Assembly: GCA_017590115.1 (NCBI GenBank)
Contig: JAGGNK010006448.1
Location: forward strand, 10,712,099 to 10,776,098
DNA length: 64,000 bases
Reading direction: 5' to 3'
DNA from: Montifringilla adamsi
Taxonomy: Eukaryota; Chordata; Aves; Passeriformes; Passeridae
Shown here: in pieces, positions 51,533-63,400 of the stretch
Position numbering within the stretch: position 1 is the stretch's first letter
Layout of the letters: each line of letters starts with the position of its first letter
Program-made: the position numbers and the translations under genes
Notes under the pieces: model-generated
Databases searched by the model: none
Seen by the model: only the letters and a program-made list of their open reading frames with translations
What the model was told of the DNA's origin: nothing

Positions 51533-54500
51533 GCAATGTCTTTATACCCATGTAAGGACCACATCATTTTTGTCAGTAAAAATTTAAGCACATTAGACAA
51601 GATTTAGGCTGAGAAACTTGTAAAGACACTAAATCTCACATTATGAAATTTGTATGTTCATTTTGCAGATTTTGTTATTTTAATTTATAATTTTACTATA
51701 TATATATAAAACATTTGGGTTTCTAATATTGACAATATATTTTTAAATGTGGGTTTGTTGGGTTTTTTTGGTACGGAAGTAAAATGCTGTAAAGTACAGA
51801 TCAGATTTACAGCCAGTGGAAGAAAGATTAGTACTTCTGTCCATTCCTCAGCTAAATTTCCTGTATTGTCTTTAAAATCTTACCATGCCAAAAAGACCAG
51901 CTTTGTAAAACAGTTAAAGCATTTGTTTTTATAAAGGGAAGATTTGATGCAGAGTTTGTGGAACCAAGTTGTCTCAAGTTTAGGAAAGCAAGCTCTATAA
52001 CAACAGAGAATATATCTGAGTCTGCATTTTTTATGACCATATTTCATCTGCCATTTTAACATGACATCTGCTAAGAAAATATGAAAGAGGAGGTATCCCA
52101 GCTGGCCAAGCATGTTGACATCGAAATGTGAATTATTTCCTCAAAGAAAACATACCTTTACCTTACGTAAAAGTTTCATTTAGCCAGCTACCGATGACAT
52201 ATATTGGACATTCAACTTTCAATTACCTAGATGCTATTAAAATCAAATTTGTTTTCTTCTCTTCTCCTATAATTAGCATGAGTGTCCTCTGAATGTAATA
52301 TCTACCTTGCAGTCAAATATGAAGAAGGCAATAATTGAGACAGGTAGCTTCAATAGTAGTAGTCTAAGACTTTTAAAATGTGTATGATTTAGTTGACAAT
52401 TTAGGAGACAGGAAAACAAGATTTAAAAAGAAAAAAACCCTAACAATTTTTCAAGTTCTAATGCACAAATACTCTGCTTCAGTTTTGCCATTAAAAAAAG
52501 AATATTTGAAAAAGCTTTTAAACACACATTTAGTGAGAAATATATGAATGTGTTATTATTATTTTAATATATATGAGTCTATAGTGTTTGTCCTTCAACC
52601 TAAGATGTTGTAGGGTTTTTTAAATCATAGGAAAAAAAATGTGAAAGGAAGTTATAGGAGCAATACATTTTAAATGTATTGTATGCAATGATTTTTTTAT
52701 CTTAGTTTTTGATTTGTTTTTGTCATGAACTTCCCATTAAAAGAAACAAAGGACAGCTTAAAAGACATTTGGTAATTAAAAAGCTGTACTCAGTGTCATC
52801 ATTTATCTTTTGCTTTTGCTTATCTTGCTCTTATAAAATGCATACTGTTATGTTACTTAACATTTGTAGTGGAAGGATTCTTAAATAGCTTTTGATAATT
52901 AAACTGCAAGATAAACAAAATATTATATTGTTTTAGATAGTAGTTTCTAGTCTCATAAAACAAGCAGGGGTTGCAGGATAAAGAAGATTCTGGTTTACTT
53001 TTGTTTTTTTTAATATATTTTATAAGCTATTTTAGATTGTCTGGCATACAACACAGAATCACAAAATAAATAAAAATGGTCCTCTGTGGTTAATTATGAT
53101 CTGTGGATAACAATCTCTTTACTTTTATTGCACATGTATATTATCTAGAAATGAAACACCAGCTTTCTTGAAAGCAATAGAAGTTTAGCTATTTGTTTCA
53201 ACAGAGGCAGATTTAATTCTGGAGGAATATCTACAGGTGCAGCTGCTTTGTTTGTCATATAAATGTATACAGGTTAGAGCACTCACCCCTGAACATTCTT
53301 TTCCGTTCTTGCTTCACTACTTGTCACAGTCAGGAGTGACTCCCACCAAATCTCTCCTTAGAATGGTTTTCCTTGTTTTCACACCCTAGGAAATCCCATC
53401 CAAGTTATCTTTACTCATTAGATCCATAACCAATATTAATGATCTCTTTTCACATTGCCTGCCTGGAACTGTTGTAAGAACTTTCTACGTTTCCTCTTCA
53501 GCCATGCAGAACAGCCCTTTGCTTCACCTCCTTTCCCCATGTTTCTGATATTAGTTCAAAACTTGTCTCTTCTCCTGTGCTCTTGGTGTTATCCCATTGT
53601 GCTTCTCGTCATTTTGACACTTTATAAGCGATCATTTACGCCAAAGAAAGTGCCACTATTTACTATTGTAAATTCACCATTATTTTTTCAAGTAAGTTGG
53701 CCTATCCTTTTCACAAAGTGCTAGTTCTAACAAGAAGACCTTGGAAGCTTCTTTTCATTAAAAAAGAACTTTTAAAAGTGTATTTCAAAGTGAAAGAGTC
53801 AAAACCATTCACATGCAAATATTTCAGTAGAAAAATGTGATTACATGCATATAAAAAGTTCTATTTTTGCTTAGGAGTGAGTACACAGAGAGGAACTACA
53901 GCCAAGTTCAAATAAGTTTGTGCAGAAGAACTTCAAACAGCATCATTTTAGAGACAGAAAAATATCTCTAGTGCAGGCAGATTCCTTTGGATGGATAGAC
54001 CAGCTTTTTTTCAAATTAGTCTCTTTTTTATAGAGGACTGACTACTCCATTCATCCTTCAAAAAACTCTTTCATAAGAAAATGTTTAGTTTAGACCTCAA
54101 TTTAAATTATAACAGCAACCAGCAAAATTCCTCCCTTTTTATTTGGTTGCATTCCAACTAAAATAAAATAAGTTTCCAGCCTAGGTGTTGTACATGCACA
54201 CAAAATTGTCACCAATTTCCATCACATCATCCAATATAAATCTGCATTTACAATCTCCATCCTAGAAGTCAGTGCTCTGAGTCTCTAAATATGTTGTCAT
54301 TGGCATTAAGATTAACAACAGGACTTCTTCCAGCAGTCGTAATCTCAGAGAGCTTGTAAAGCATTTTTTAATGACACAAAAATCTATATTTTGCAGAAAA
54401 ATAGTCCTAGTTTTAAAATTTTTATACACTTCCAGCTTATTAAGAGTCTGAGGACCACTGGTGCCGTGTATTCAAACAACCAGCATGAAATGAGTCAGAT

Positions 54501-55963
54501 TCAAACATTGCAAACACTATTTTTTTTCTCTTAAAAAGCAAATTTTAAAGTGCTTTCAGGATACTTTTTCATCAGAAACACTTTAAATACAAAATAAAAA
54601 ATGAAAATAATAACATATAACCACCTATTTTAAGATTCAAATTTTAAGTTGAAAAACTGCTTCTGCTGAGGACTCCAAAAAAAACTTGCAGCCAGATTAA
54701 AGTGTGGTCTCAGCTGTTTGATTGGTGTATAGCCAGTACTGTTATAAATTGTTAACAGCACATCTGAATCAAATTCTGAAATAGGCATCATATATATTTT
54801 CAAAATCTGAACTGACTCTTGATGCATATTGAACAAAAGAGTTTGGCAGTGTACACTTTGCCAGATCAATAAATAGCTCAGAAAACAAACAAATAACATT
54901 TGTTCCCTCATTTTAGGAGAAGTTACAGTAGTAGGATCCCATACATTTTTCCCCATGAAAGGAGAAAACCAGTGTCAGCATGAAGAGCCCCCAAGAGTGC
55001 AGAAACTATTCCATCCAAAAGTTTAAAAGGAGAAAAATTAGTTTATTCAGCTACTAATGCTATGCTCAAAACAGTCCTTTAAAAAGGTTGTTTGCATTTG
55101 TCTCTTTGCTGAAATAAGGGCTTGCTGAGAAGCTATTTGTGGAAAATAATAATCATCCTTTCCCTTAATCAGTGCATGTTGTTTGTGAACTTCTACACAG
55201 GCAGTTGATGGAAAATTCAAATTTAAGTAACATTTGAGTTGACCATGAAATAAATATTGACTTAATTTATTATAGCCATGATTTCTTGTTGCTTGCCTTA
55301 TGTTCAGAGGGCACTGGTGTTCACTGTCTCACACTGAATTGTTCAAATTCTCCAGGTTTTTAAGGGAATGTCCAGCTGGTATCTTGCAGAGAAAAAAGAC
55401 ACTAAAGTACCTTCAGGGTAGCTCCTCAGATTAGAACCAACAAAGAGATACACTTACTGTTTATGAAGAAAAGAAACGGGTCTTTGATCATTTATTGCGA
55501 TTAATCATTTTTTTATTTAAATACCAGGAGTTTAAAGTTGCCTTCCTGCACTCCAAAGATTCACCAACTTGAAAGACTTTTCAATGTGCAGAATAAAAGG
55601 TCACCATCTCTTGATGAACAGGTTGAGGAAGAGAGAGTGTCCCTTTCAGCCAATATTTATTTTCTTTGATGATGTATAAACACCATTTGGCTGCACATTG
55701 CTTTCTTATTGCAAGATTTCCCTAGTTAACTGCAGTTGTCATCCTAGAACAATAATTATGATTTAGGCTTTGTGTAGGTAGCTCACTTCAGTATGTGGAG
55801 GTAAATCCTACAGCTTCAAGTGCCTTCTTTGATGTTAATAGAATTATTTTATGAGCATAAGTTAGGGAATAATATGATCCATTCTGTTTCATCTTCTGCC
55901 TTTTTAAGTGGATAGCAACTTTACCAGACCATCTGTTTTCCATAAAATATTTATATGTACATA
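51533..55963. other. Non-coding unique AT-rich DNA, no gene seen
   Basis: About 4.4 kb of AT-rich unique DNA with no recognised transposon except a doubtful CR1-tail scrap at 53052-53068 (cacagaatcacaaaat). The 108-codon minus frame at 54630-54956 is the most protein-like of the open frames, because it has a hydrophobic segment near its second Met. It still lacks any recognised domain. A 10-bp-arm palindrome lies at 52661-52681. Confidence 0.6.
52661..52681. repeat. Near-perfect 21-base palindrome
   Basis: caatacattt (52661-52670) is the exact reverse complement of aaatgtattg (52672-52681), with a single T between. It could be a dyad protein site or chance in AT-rich DNA; no context distinguishes these. 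Confidence 0.75.
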
Positions 55964-56017
55964 AGAGAGAGAGAGAGATAGAGAGAGCGAGAGAAGGAGA
56001 CAGAGAGGGAGGGAAGT
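55964..56017. repeat. (GA)n purine tract, interrupted
   Basis: GA dinucleotides run from about 55964, with interruptions (gata, gcga, gaca, gggaggg) to 56017. The plus strand is almost all purine over 54 bases. It opens false Ser/Leu-repeat frames on the minus strand (55788-56027 and 55904-56098). Confidence 0.93.
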
Positions 56018-57827
56018 AGGACACCACAGAAACAGAAGAATAGTATCCGAGGACAGGTTTAGAAATGCAGTATATGTAAATTTTTTTTGATAAAACATAA
56101 GTATGAATTAAAAGTAAGATGTGAAACCCTCTGAAAAGGGTTTTATTTTATGATCATCAATATGTGCTAAAGGGAGTTCTAGTGCACGAGTTTTTTCTTT
56201 TGAAAGGAGAAGAATCTCACTAGTAGTATTGATCTGTTGTGCCCCAAAAGAAAAGTTAGTAGGCAAATCAACATATTCATTTTTTTAATTATCATGTCTG
56301 CTCAAAATAATTAATTGATTAAAGGGAGTTCAAAAGCAAAACTTCCACCACTCAGTAAGGAAGCTGAACTCCATTGCAACTTGCACCCAAACTTTAGGTA
56401 TTGATTTAGCTCCAGGCGTAAACAGTTCTATTCCTGTTCTAGATAGTGATTCTGAAAACGTCTCAGGAGAAATCTTGCCAGACTGGTTATGGTATCTGGG
56501 TTTAGGCAGGCAGAGATCTCCTTCCAGAGGCCTCTGCTGACACACCTCACCTTTGACTGAAGATCAAATTCTGTGACAGAATGTGAATTCTATATCAGCC
56601 AGAAGTGTGGACCAATAGAAGGAGCTTTGCAAAGCAAACCAGCTGGTGCAGAGGGCCTGACATTCACGTTCAAAGCATGCACATTTCAAAGCTGTGCCCT
56701 GGTCCTGAGCACCAGTGTCCAGTGATGCTGGGAATGCAGGGAATGTGATCCTGAAGTACATCTTCCCGTACTGCTGCCTCTCAAAGGGATCCAGTTTGTG
56801 TGTCCATGAGCCCATCCTGCAAAGTGAACCAAAGTGAGGACAGGCAAGGAATGTACTTAAATGGAGTCATCTTGATCTGCACCAAAATGCCAGAATAAAC
56901 ATTCCCACTGCATTTGAACTGTTTCACTGGACAACAAAATTTTCTTTTCAAACTGGATACCTAACTTAGGATGGCATTTCATGTATATATTCAAAACTAA
57001 AATTGTTGTAGTTTAATATTCAAATACTAAAAAGAGCTAAATAGATTTGCCTTCTTACTTTTTCTTTTACTAGAATATAATCTTATGTCTTTTTGTAGCA
57101 TTTTTCTTATACCTTTATTTCATTGCCTAAGAAAAGGAGTATCAAAATTGCATGTAGTAAGTATTATCAAATAAAATTGCCTTTAGTCAGCAATGGAACA
57201 ATTTCTATACCCATTTTACAGAAACTGAAATGAATAACAAAGCTTAAAAATGTGCTGCTGCACATTTTAGAGCTTTGTTCTTGGGTACCTTGGATATAGC
57301 CCTTACAACCCTTACTATCTCTCTCCTCTATATTTCAGTATGGAGCAAATTTAAGACTCTTCAAAGGACTACTGAGTGGGTTTGTGTATTTTTTTAGAAA
57401 TTGTCTCCTACAATTTGCACCCATTTTGAAAAGAAGCCTCTCTGTACTATATTCCCTTGCAACCCTTCCATTTTTTCTAGTCAAAGCTCTGCTTCTTATA
57501 TCCTCCTTCAAAACCAATCATTCTAATAATATATCCACGAAAGGCCAATTTTAATTTTATAGGGTAATCATATGTGATATTTGTTCTCATGATGGGGACA
57601 ACAACAAAAAAATCAGAGGCTTCATCTCTTTCAAAGAGTTTCAGGAAGCAGCTCAATCTGTAGCAGAAAAGCAAGGTGGTACATTAAAAATTAGTTTGCA
57701 ACATTTTTTACTTTTATTCTCAACCTAGCTCATGTTTAAATAACAGATCATAGAAGCAGAGGAAAAGGATGGGAGGTTAAACTGAAGTTATTGGGAGCCC
57801 ACTGTCTGCAGCTCTTCCACAGAAACA
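56018..57827. other. Non-coding DNA, no gene seen
   Basis: Unique DNA. The 83-codon minus frame at 56564-56815 and the 71-codon minus frame at 56330-56545 lie in a GC-richer patch but have no recognisable domain or splice signals. Nothing else can be named. Confidence 0.62.
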
Positions 57828-57896
57828 GCTGTTTCTGAAAAAAAAAAAAATAAATAAATAAATAAAAAGCAAAGCATTTTCCCCAAGAAAAAGCTG

Positions 57897-57928
<32 letters not shown>

Positions 57929-57950
57929 TAAAAAGCAAAGCATTTTTTTA
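57828..57950. repeat. Duplicated A-rich unit, about 65 bp x2
   Basis: The order 'gctgttt..', poly-A, 'aataaaaagcaaagcatttt' occurs twice. The first unit is about 57828-57892, with A13 and a (TAAA)n stretch. The second runs from 57893 to about 57946, with a run of 27 A at 57902-57928. It is a tandem duplication whose A-tracts have since changed length separately. It opens the Phe-rich false minus frame at 57748-57981. Confidence 0.9.
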
Positions 57951-59111
57951 AGAGGGAACTAAACTGATGAAAGAAGGGCACAAGTTGTTTTCAAACTTGG
58001 GTTTCACTTGACGGTTTGCTTAACAGATTAGCCTAAAAAGATCATTTAACAGAGGAAAATCAAGAAGGCAGCTGAATTTCTGCTTGTCGCTGCCTTGCCA
58101 AGCAGCCCATTCTCTCAGCAGTCTCGCTGCACTTCTATCTATCTAACAGCTCGAGTAGGCATAGCACTTGGTTTATCTGTATAAACATAGTGCCAAGCAT
58201 AAGTGCAAAATGATGACCACTAAAATAAAAGGAAAATAACCCCACACAGTCATTGGTGTCAGTGACTTTTCAATACACATGCTGATTTAGTCCAGTTTTA
58301 AACCCATGTACTTCAGTGCCTAAGCCTGAGCAGGATAAATCAAAGCAGAAGAGAAAGGCAGAGATGAGATGGGAGGAGGAAGAGGTGTAACAGGTTTGGA
58401 CTCAGCAGGGATGTGCAGGGAGGCACTGCATGTCAGCCATCCTGGAATGGGGACTTGCAGAGGCTGCCCACAGCCTCTCCACGCTGGGTGGGGGGTGATG
58501 GCCCCAGGGCCACTCTGAGTTACAGCCTCACACAATAAAGGGTCACTCCAGTCATGTGAGAAGCTGGGCTTGAGTTTCTGGGGCTCAGCCATGCATGAGG
58601 AGCATGAGGAACACTAAGAAATTCCTGAGCACTTGCTGGGGAAGGGTTGGGGTCTCACTGCACCTCATGCTCAGGAGCATCACAGCTACTACTCATGGCC
58701 CTCATGCACGTGGGAAGAGCAGTGAGGGAGAGGAGGCCACAGAGAGTTGTCCAACTTTATGCACAGCATTCCCACTGCCAGCAGGAAGCCACTTCCTTTT
58801 CCAATCAGTGGGTGTCAACAGTCAGAGGTAGCTAATGCCCAGGGCTCCTGCCTTTTGGATGCCCCTCTGGAGCTTGGCTCCTAGGGTGAAACATCAAAGA
58901 GAAACATCCAGCAGCAGCTTGTACTGCCCTAAGACTCTAATTCTAATTTCATGGCTAAAGAAACTTACTCTGCGCCTACACCACCACAGCCTTGGAAGAA
59001 AATTGATATTTATATAATACCAGTGAATTTAAAGTGCAAATAGAATAAATCTCCTGTTACTGATGAACCAGTTAGACATTTGTGTTGGTTACACAGTTTT
59101 ACTTTTGGCTT
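57951..59111. other. Non-coding DNA, GC-richer in part
   Basis: From about 58320 to 58910 the DNA is clearly GC-richer than the rest of the window but CpG-poor, so it is not a CpG island. Short frames overlap on both strands (58320-58592 minus; 58595-58831 and 58647-58835 plus) with no recognised product. It may be an old unrecognised transposon, but no terminal structure was found. Confidence 0.55.
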
Positions 59112-59170
59112 CATAGAATCACAAAATCATTTAGGTTGGAAAATATCATCAAGTTCAACTCTTGCTTCCT
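59112..59170 (-). repeat. CR1 LINE 3' terminus, minus strand
   Basis: The plus strand reads 'catagaatcacaaaatcatttaggttggaaaatatcatcaagttcaact', the complement of the CR1 end: tail 8-mers first, then the 'ggttggaaaaga..atcatcaagtccaac' block. About 60 bases are recognisable. It lies inside the 141-codon frame at 59082-59507, which is therefore not a gene. Confidence 0.88.
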
Positions 59171-60019
59171 ATTGCACATGGATCACAATTCCACTTCCTG
59201 CTTGCACTGTCTTCTGCCTGCAGTAGGGAAAGTGTTGCAGAGTAAGCATTTAATTCATTTTGATCAAAGTCTGCACCTTGTACCTTCAATCAAAGTGAAA
59301 GTACTTATCCAGATGCAGTGTTCAGTAATCAGTAGGGATAATGCACAAGCAATCCATCAGTGCTTAAAGCTGTTCTCTATGAGCACTCTCATGGCCCTAA
59401 ATTGTTTTTCATGGGCAGAATTGATGCATTACATTTTGTTCCCAACATTTCTAAAAAATAATGAAGTAATTTCTGGAATTATTCCAATATACCAGACCTG
59501 CACCTAGTTTTGAATCAAGGTTGTATTTTATAGTTAGGGTTCTAATATTCTATGACATAAAACAACCTCTGCATCCCCTCTGCAGCCTTGGTGGGAGACA
59601 AATGCACACCCATCTGTCCAAAGTTCTGCATGCCCTGACACACATCAGAGCTCAGCTGTAAGGGCTGTCATTGCTCAGCTCACCCCTTACATTGCAGTGG
59701 GGTTTTTTTACATTGAAAATCCACTGAAGGAGAAAAAATGCAGAACTCTACATTCTGTAAACCTCTGTGAGCAGAAGTTAGATAAGGACTTCTTCTCCCT
59801 TCCCTGCCAGTATGGCTATTAATTAACATCCATAATGACTTAATGGCTTCATTTTTACACACACTTGGACATAGTCTCTTGAGAGCTATACATTGAGCTG
59901 GAGAGTGTTGTTCAGCTCCCAACTGGACTGAATAACAAAATGCTTGGCAAAAATAGCCCTTATGGCAAACCAGTTTGTCAAAAAAAAATTAACCAGATGT
60001 GTCACATGTAGGAAGCCTG
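59171..60019. other. Non-coding DNA, no gene seen
   Basis: No recognisable repeat beyond the flanking CR1 pieces. The rest of the 59082-59507 frame and the 80-codon minus frame at 59680-59922 have no recognisable content. Confidence 0.62.
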
Positions 60020-60405
60020 TCATATGAGAAAAGCCTTATAGAACTGGGTTTGCTCAGCCTTGAGAAAAGAAGGCTTAGAGGACACCTTGTCACCTTGTTC
60101 CAATATTTACGGGATGGTTACAAAAATAGACTCCCTTTTTACAAAAAGTTGCATGGAAAGGACAAGGAATAATGGGTACAAATTTTTCCTGGGGAAATTC
60201 TGAGTGAACACAAGAGGACAATTTCTCACAATGAGAACAATCAGCCATAGGAAAAATCTCCCCAGGGAAGTGGTGGATTTCCCAACACGGGACACTTTAA
60301 GATTCACTTGGACAGGATGCTAGGCCATCTGGTTTAGATTGTGCTACTGCCGAGAAAGGTTAGACCTGACCATTCTTGAGGTCCCTTTCATATGATTCTA
60401 TGGTT
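60020..60405 (+). repeat. CR1 LINE 3' region, about 385 bp
   Basis: Clear CR1 order: 'gaactgggtttgctcagccttgagaaaagaaggcttagagga', 'caccttgttccaatatttacgggatgg', 'gggtacaaatttttcctgggga', 'acacaagaggac', 'ctccccagggaagtggtgga', 'ggacaggatgctaggccatc', 'ggttagacctgaccattcttgaggtccctttca', ending in 'tatgattctatgg'. It covers the end of ORF2 and the 3' untranslated region, with indels and substitutions. It is of a different subtype from the piece at 43803-45090, judged by the wording of these blocks. Confidence 0.95.
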
Positions 60406-63400
60406 TCATCTCCATTTTACAGCTTTAACAATTTGGATGTTTATGTGCTTCATTCTGTGGAACTCTGCTTTATGTGTGCAGGACTGGGTTCATTAATACA
60501 CAAAAGCATGCAGACATATGCACATTTTCTAGGATGCACATTAATCTCGCATGGATTATTTGGCTCAGCCCTGGCCTGCAAGACTACCTACACAGAGATT
60601 CTAATGCCAGTGCAGCTTTTGCTTGTTCTCAGGATCAGGCAACTCATGATCTCCCAGTTCTAGGCAGGGGGTTGACAAGATATGGCTTCTCCATTATGAG
60701 AAAGGGAATATTCTGCCATCCAGCTGGAGAGATTTTCCACTGCCCCATCCTGTAATGTGTGGAACTAGAGCAGATAATTGCTCCATTTTGCAAATTATGA
60801 AGCTGAAACCATTAAATAATTCATCTCGTTATTTTCTGTAGTGTTTTCCCTTTTCTGTGGGTAGTAGTTGTAAATCATAATAACGTACAAGCCAAAAGCA
60901 CATTTGCAAGATTCTTGAATTATCCAGGGATGAAAACCCATCTCTCTGCTCAGTTTCCTTGCTGGACTCATGTGCTGGTCAGTTTTAAACAGCATAAATA
61001 ATCAGACCCTGCAAACACACAAAATATACCAACAACATTTAAGGTGGATAAATCTGTCTCATCCTGTCCTTCATCTCTTATAAATTTAACAAAAGAATGG
61101 AATCATATTGCCTTCATTAAATAAATCCAAGCCAAACTGTAAACAGCAACAAAAAGTCACTAAGTGGCTTTTTGAGCCTGTATTTTTATAGAACTGGAAG
61201 TTTCTGTGAAAATTCATAAAATGTACTGTAGCTTTTGAGTTTATTTGCTGTAGCTTGGTACTAGTAACTAGCAAACAGATACTGGGTTTTGCAGCCAGAT
61301 ATTCATCTGTGTGTCTAAAGGGTTTATTTACTTGCACTTTCAATTCTAAAATTTGTATGCACATGTTGGCAGATGTACGTGTGTGTGCACACTAGCATGT
61401 AAACAGTTGTACACATACAAAGCACAGCCCTACAAAATACAGGTGTGTCTACATCCAAGTGGGTAAAATTCCAATGTTCTTTATAGAAATACTGTAAACA
61501 GTCAAATCCTCAGTAATCTAAATGATGAAAAGAGGTCTCACCAAAGTCAATATAAAGAAGAAATTATTTTATCACCCTTCACTGCGCATTTTAAGTAGCA
61601 GATGAATCAAAGCAGACTTTGCAGTTATAATTCTTTGATCTTTTTCTTTAAAACAAATGATGACAGCTGAAGACAGGATCTCATGACGTGTGCCATTAAT
61701 AGTGCATTATGGACAGCATGAAACAAGAAAATCATTAAAACAAAGGTGTTAAGCTTTTAAAACTGTTACAAGACAGATGGATCATTATTTGGGGAAAGCC
61801 CTCTGTTCTGCAGTTCTGTGCTGCAGGATTCATCAACTGTGGCTAGAGAGATGCTTTACTTAACAGCTGCAAGATATTTATCCCTACAACACAGCCCTAA
61901 TCCATGTCCTCTGCAGTTCTCTGCAGTCTGCTGCATTTTCCAGTAGATCTCTGGCTCCTTTGCTGACATTTCTAGCGAGAGTGGAATAACTCTTTTCTGG
62001 GAGATGCAGCTGTTACGTAGTTCTTTGGGTGGCCCTCCCTCCTTCTCCTGGATGAACTTTTCTCCTGGTGTATGTGCAACACAGAAAGATTTGCTATTCA
62101 TATGCCTTGTGGTGCACCGTAGAGAGGCATTTTATAGAAAGCTTAAGGACTGAAAGACATCTGTCTTTTGCTATGAAAACAAAGACTTTCACCCAGTAAT
62201 TCAGTAGCCTTTGATATGTGGACTCTTATACTTCTCTCCCATCCAGAAAAAAAGAAGAGTGTATTTATTTTTTTGCCTCAAACTCAGATAAACTCTTGTT
62301 AAGCAAAATGTCTTTCTGGTGACCTCATCCAATTTGCACATAATATCTGGGGGGAAATGGGATGTGAAGGAAATTGCTGCTAATTTTGAAACAATATTAA
62401 ACACACTGTAAATCTTCCAGTAATATCTAAGGCTTTGTTCAGTGTGTGACCCAAGAGTTAAAAATGTAATTGCCATCAGACACTTTTCTTTTTCCTAAAC
62501 TATGTGTCACTGCTTGCTGCAGGAAACCAGGAGGAAGAGACAAGGTGCTGTACACTTCAGACTGGGCTATCATTATCTTATTTCCCATGCCATCAAGCAG
62601 TGCTTTGGGTAAGACGGAATTGGAGATTGACGCTGTGTACTTTTGAGGGAAAAGAAAGAAATACAAAGCACACAAAGACCCATGTTTTGGGTTTGTTTTT
62701 TTAATTAATGACTTATCTAAGAGTTCAGGACAGTGTGAGGAAGTGATTTTTATAAACTGGAGGGCTGAGTGTGAAACAATGATGCTGAATGAGAACAAGG
62801 GTATTTTATCTGATTCTTAAGAACATGCACAACGCAGTGCAATCTCTTTGGTAAGCAAATCATGAAACTACTAATCAAGGAGTATGCCCTAATGGCAAAG
62901 GGATAAATAACTGCATAATGGCAGTATTTATCTAAGAAATTAGATTCTTTCAAACAGCATGAAGCTCTACAAAGCAATCACATATCAGAAACCCTTAGAT
63001 GTATCATTAGTGACAATAAAGATAAAAAATCCATCTTTAACTGAACAACAACAACAAAAAAAGTTCAGAATAAATATGTCTTTAATGGCCTGTGTCTCCA
63101 TGAATAAATAATTGTTTTGTTCTTTAGTGTGGACAGGATAGAGATTCCTCCAGTCATCCCCTATGGTGCAGAATTTTGTTTTTTTAGTCATCTAGAAGAA
63201 ACCATCAATCTACTATCACAACATGCTCACCATTTTCTCAAGCAAATGAAGTTAGGGAGCTGAAAAGAACATAAGCTAGTACATAACTCATTATGCCCTT
63301 TCCAATGAGCATTTATTGTTGTACTTTCCTGCTTCTTCAGAAAATAAAAATAACTAAAAATCATTGACTGTTTTTTAAACCAAGAAAGATTTATGGGCAC

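Noticed and set aside
53052..53068. Possible CR1 tail (cacagaatcacaaaat), minus strand
   Set aside because: Too short, and no adjoining CR1 sequence.
57748..57981. 77-codon Phe-rich minus frame
   Set aside because: It is the translation of duplicated A-tracts read on the other strand.
59082..59507. 141-codon plus frame
   Set aside because: It runs through a minus-strand CR1 tail at 59112-59170 and has no domain elsewhere.
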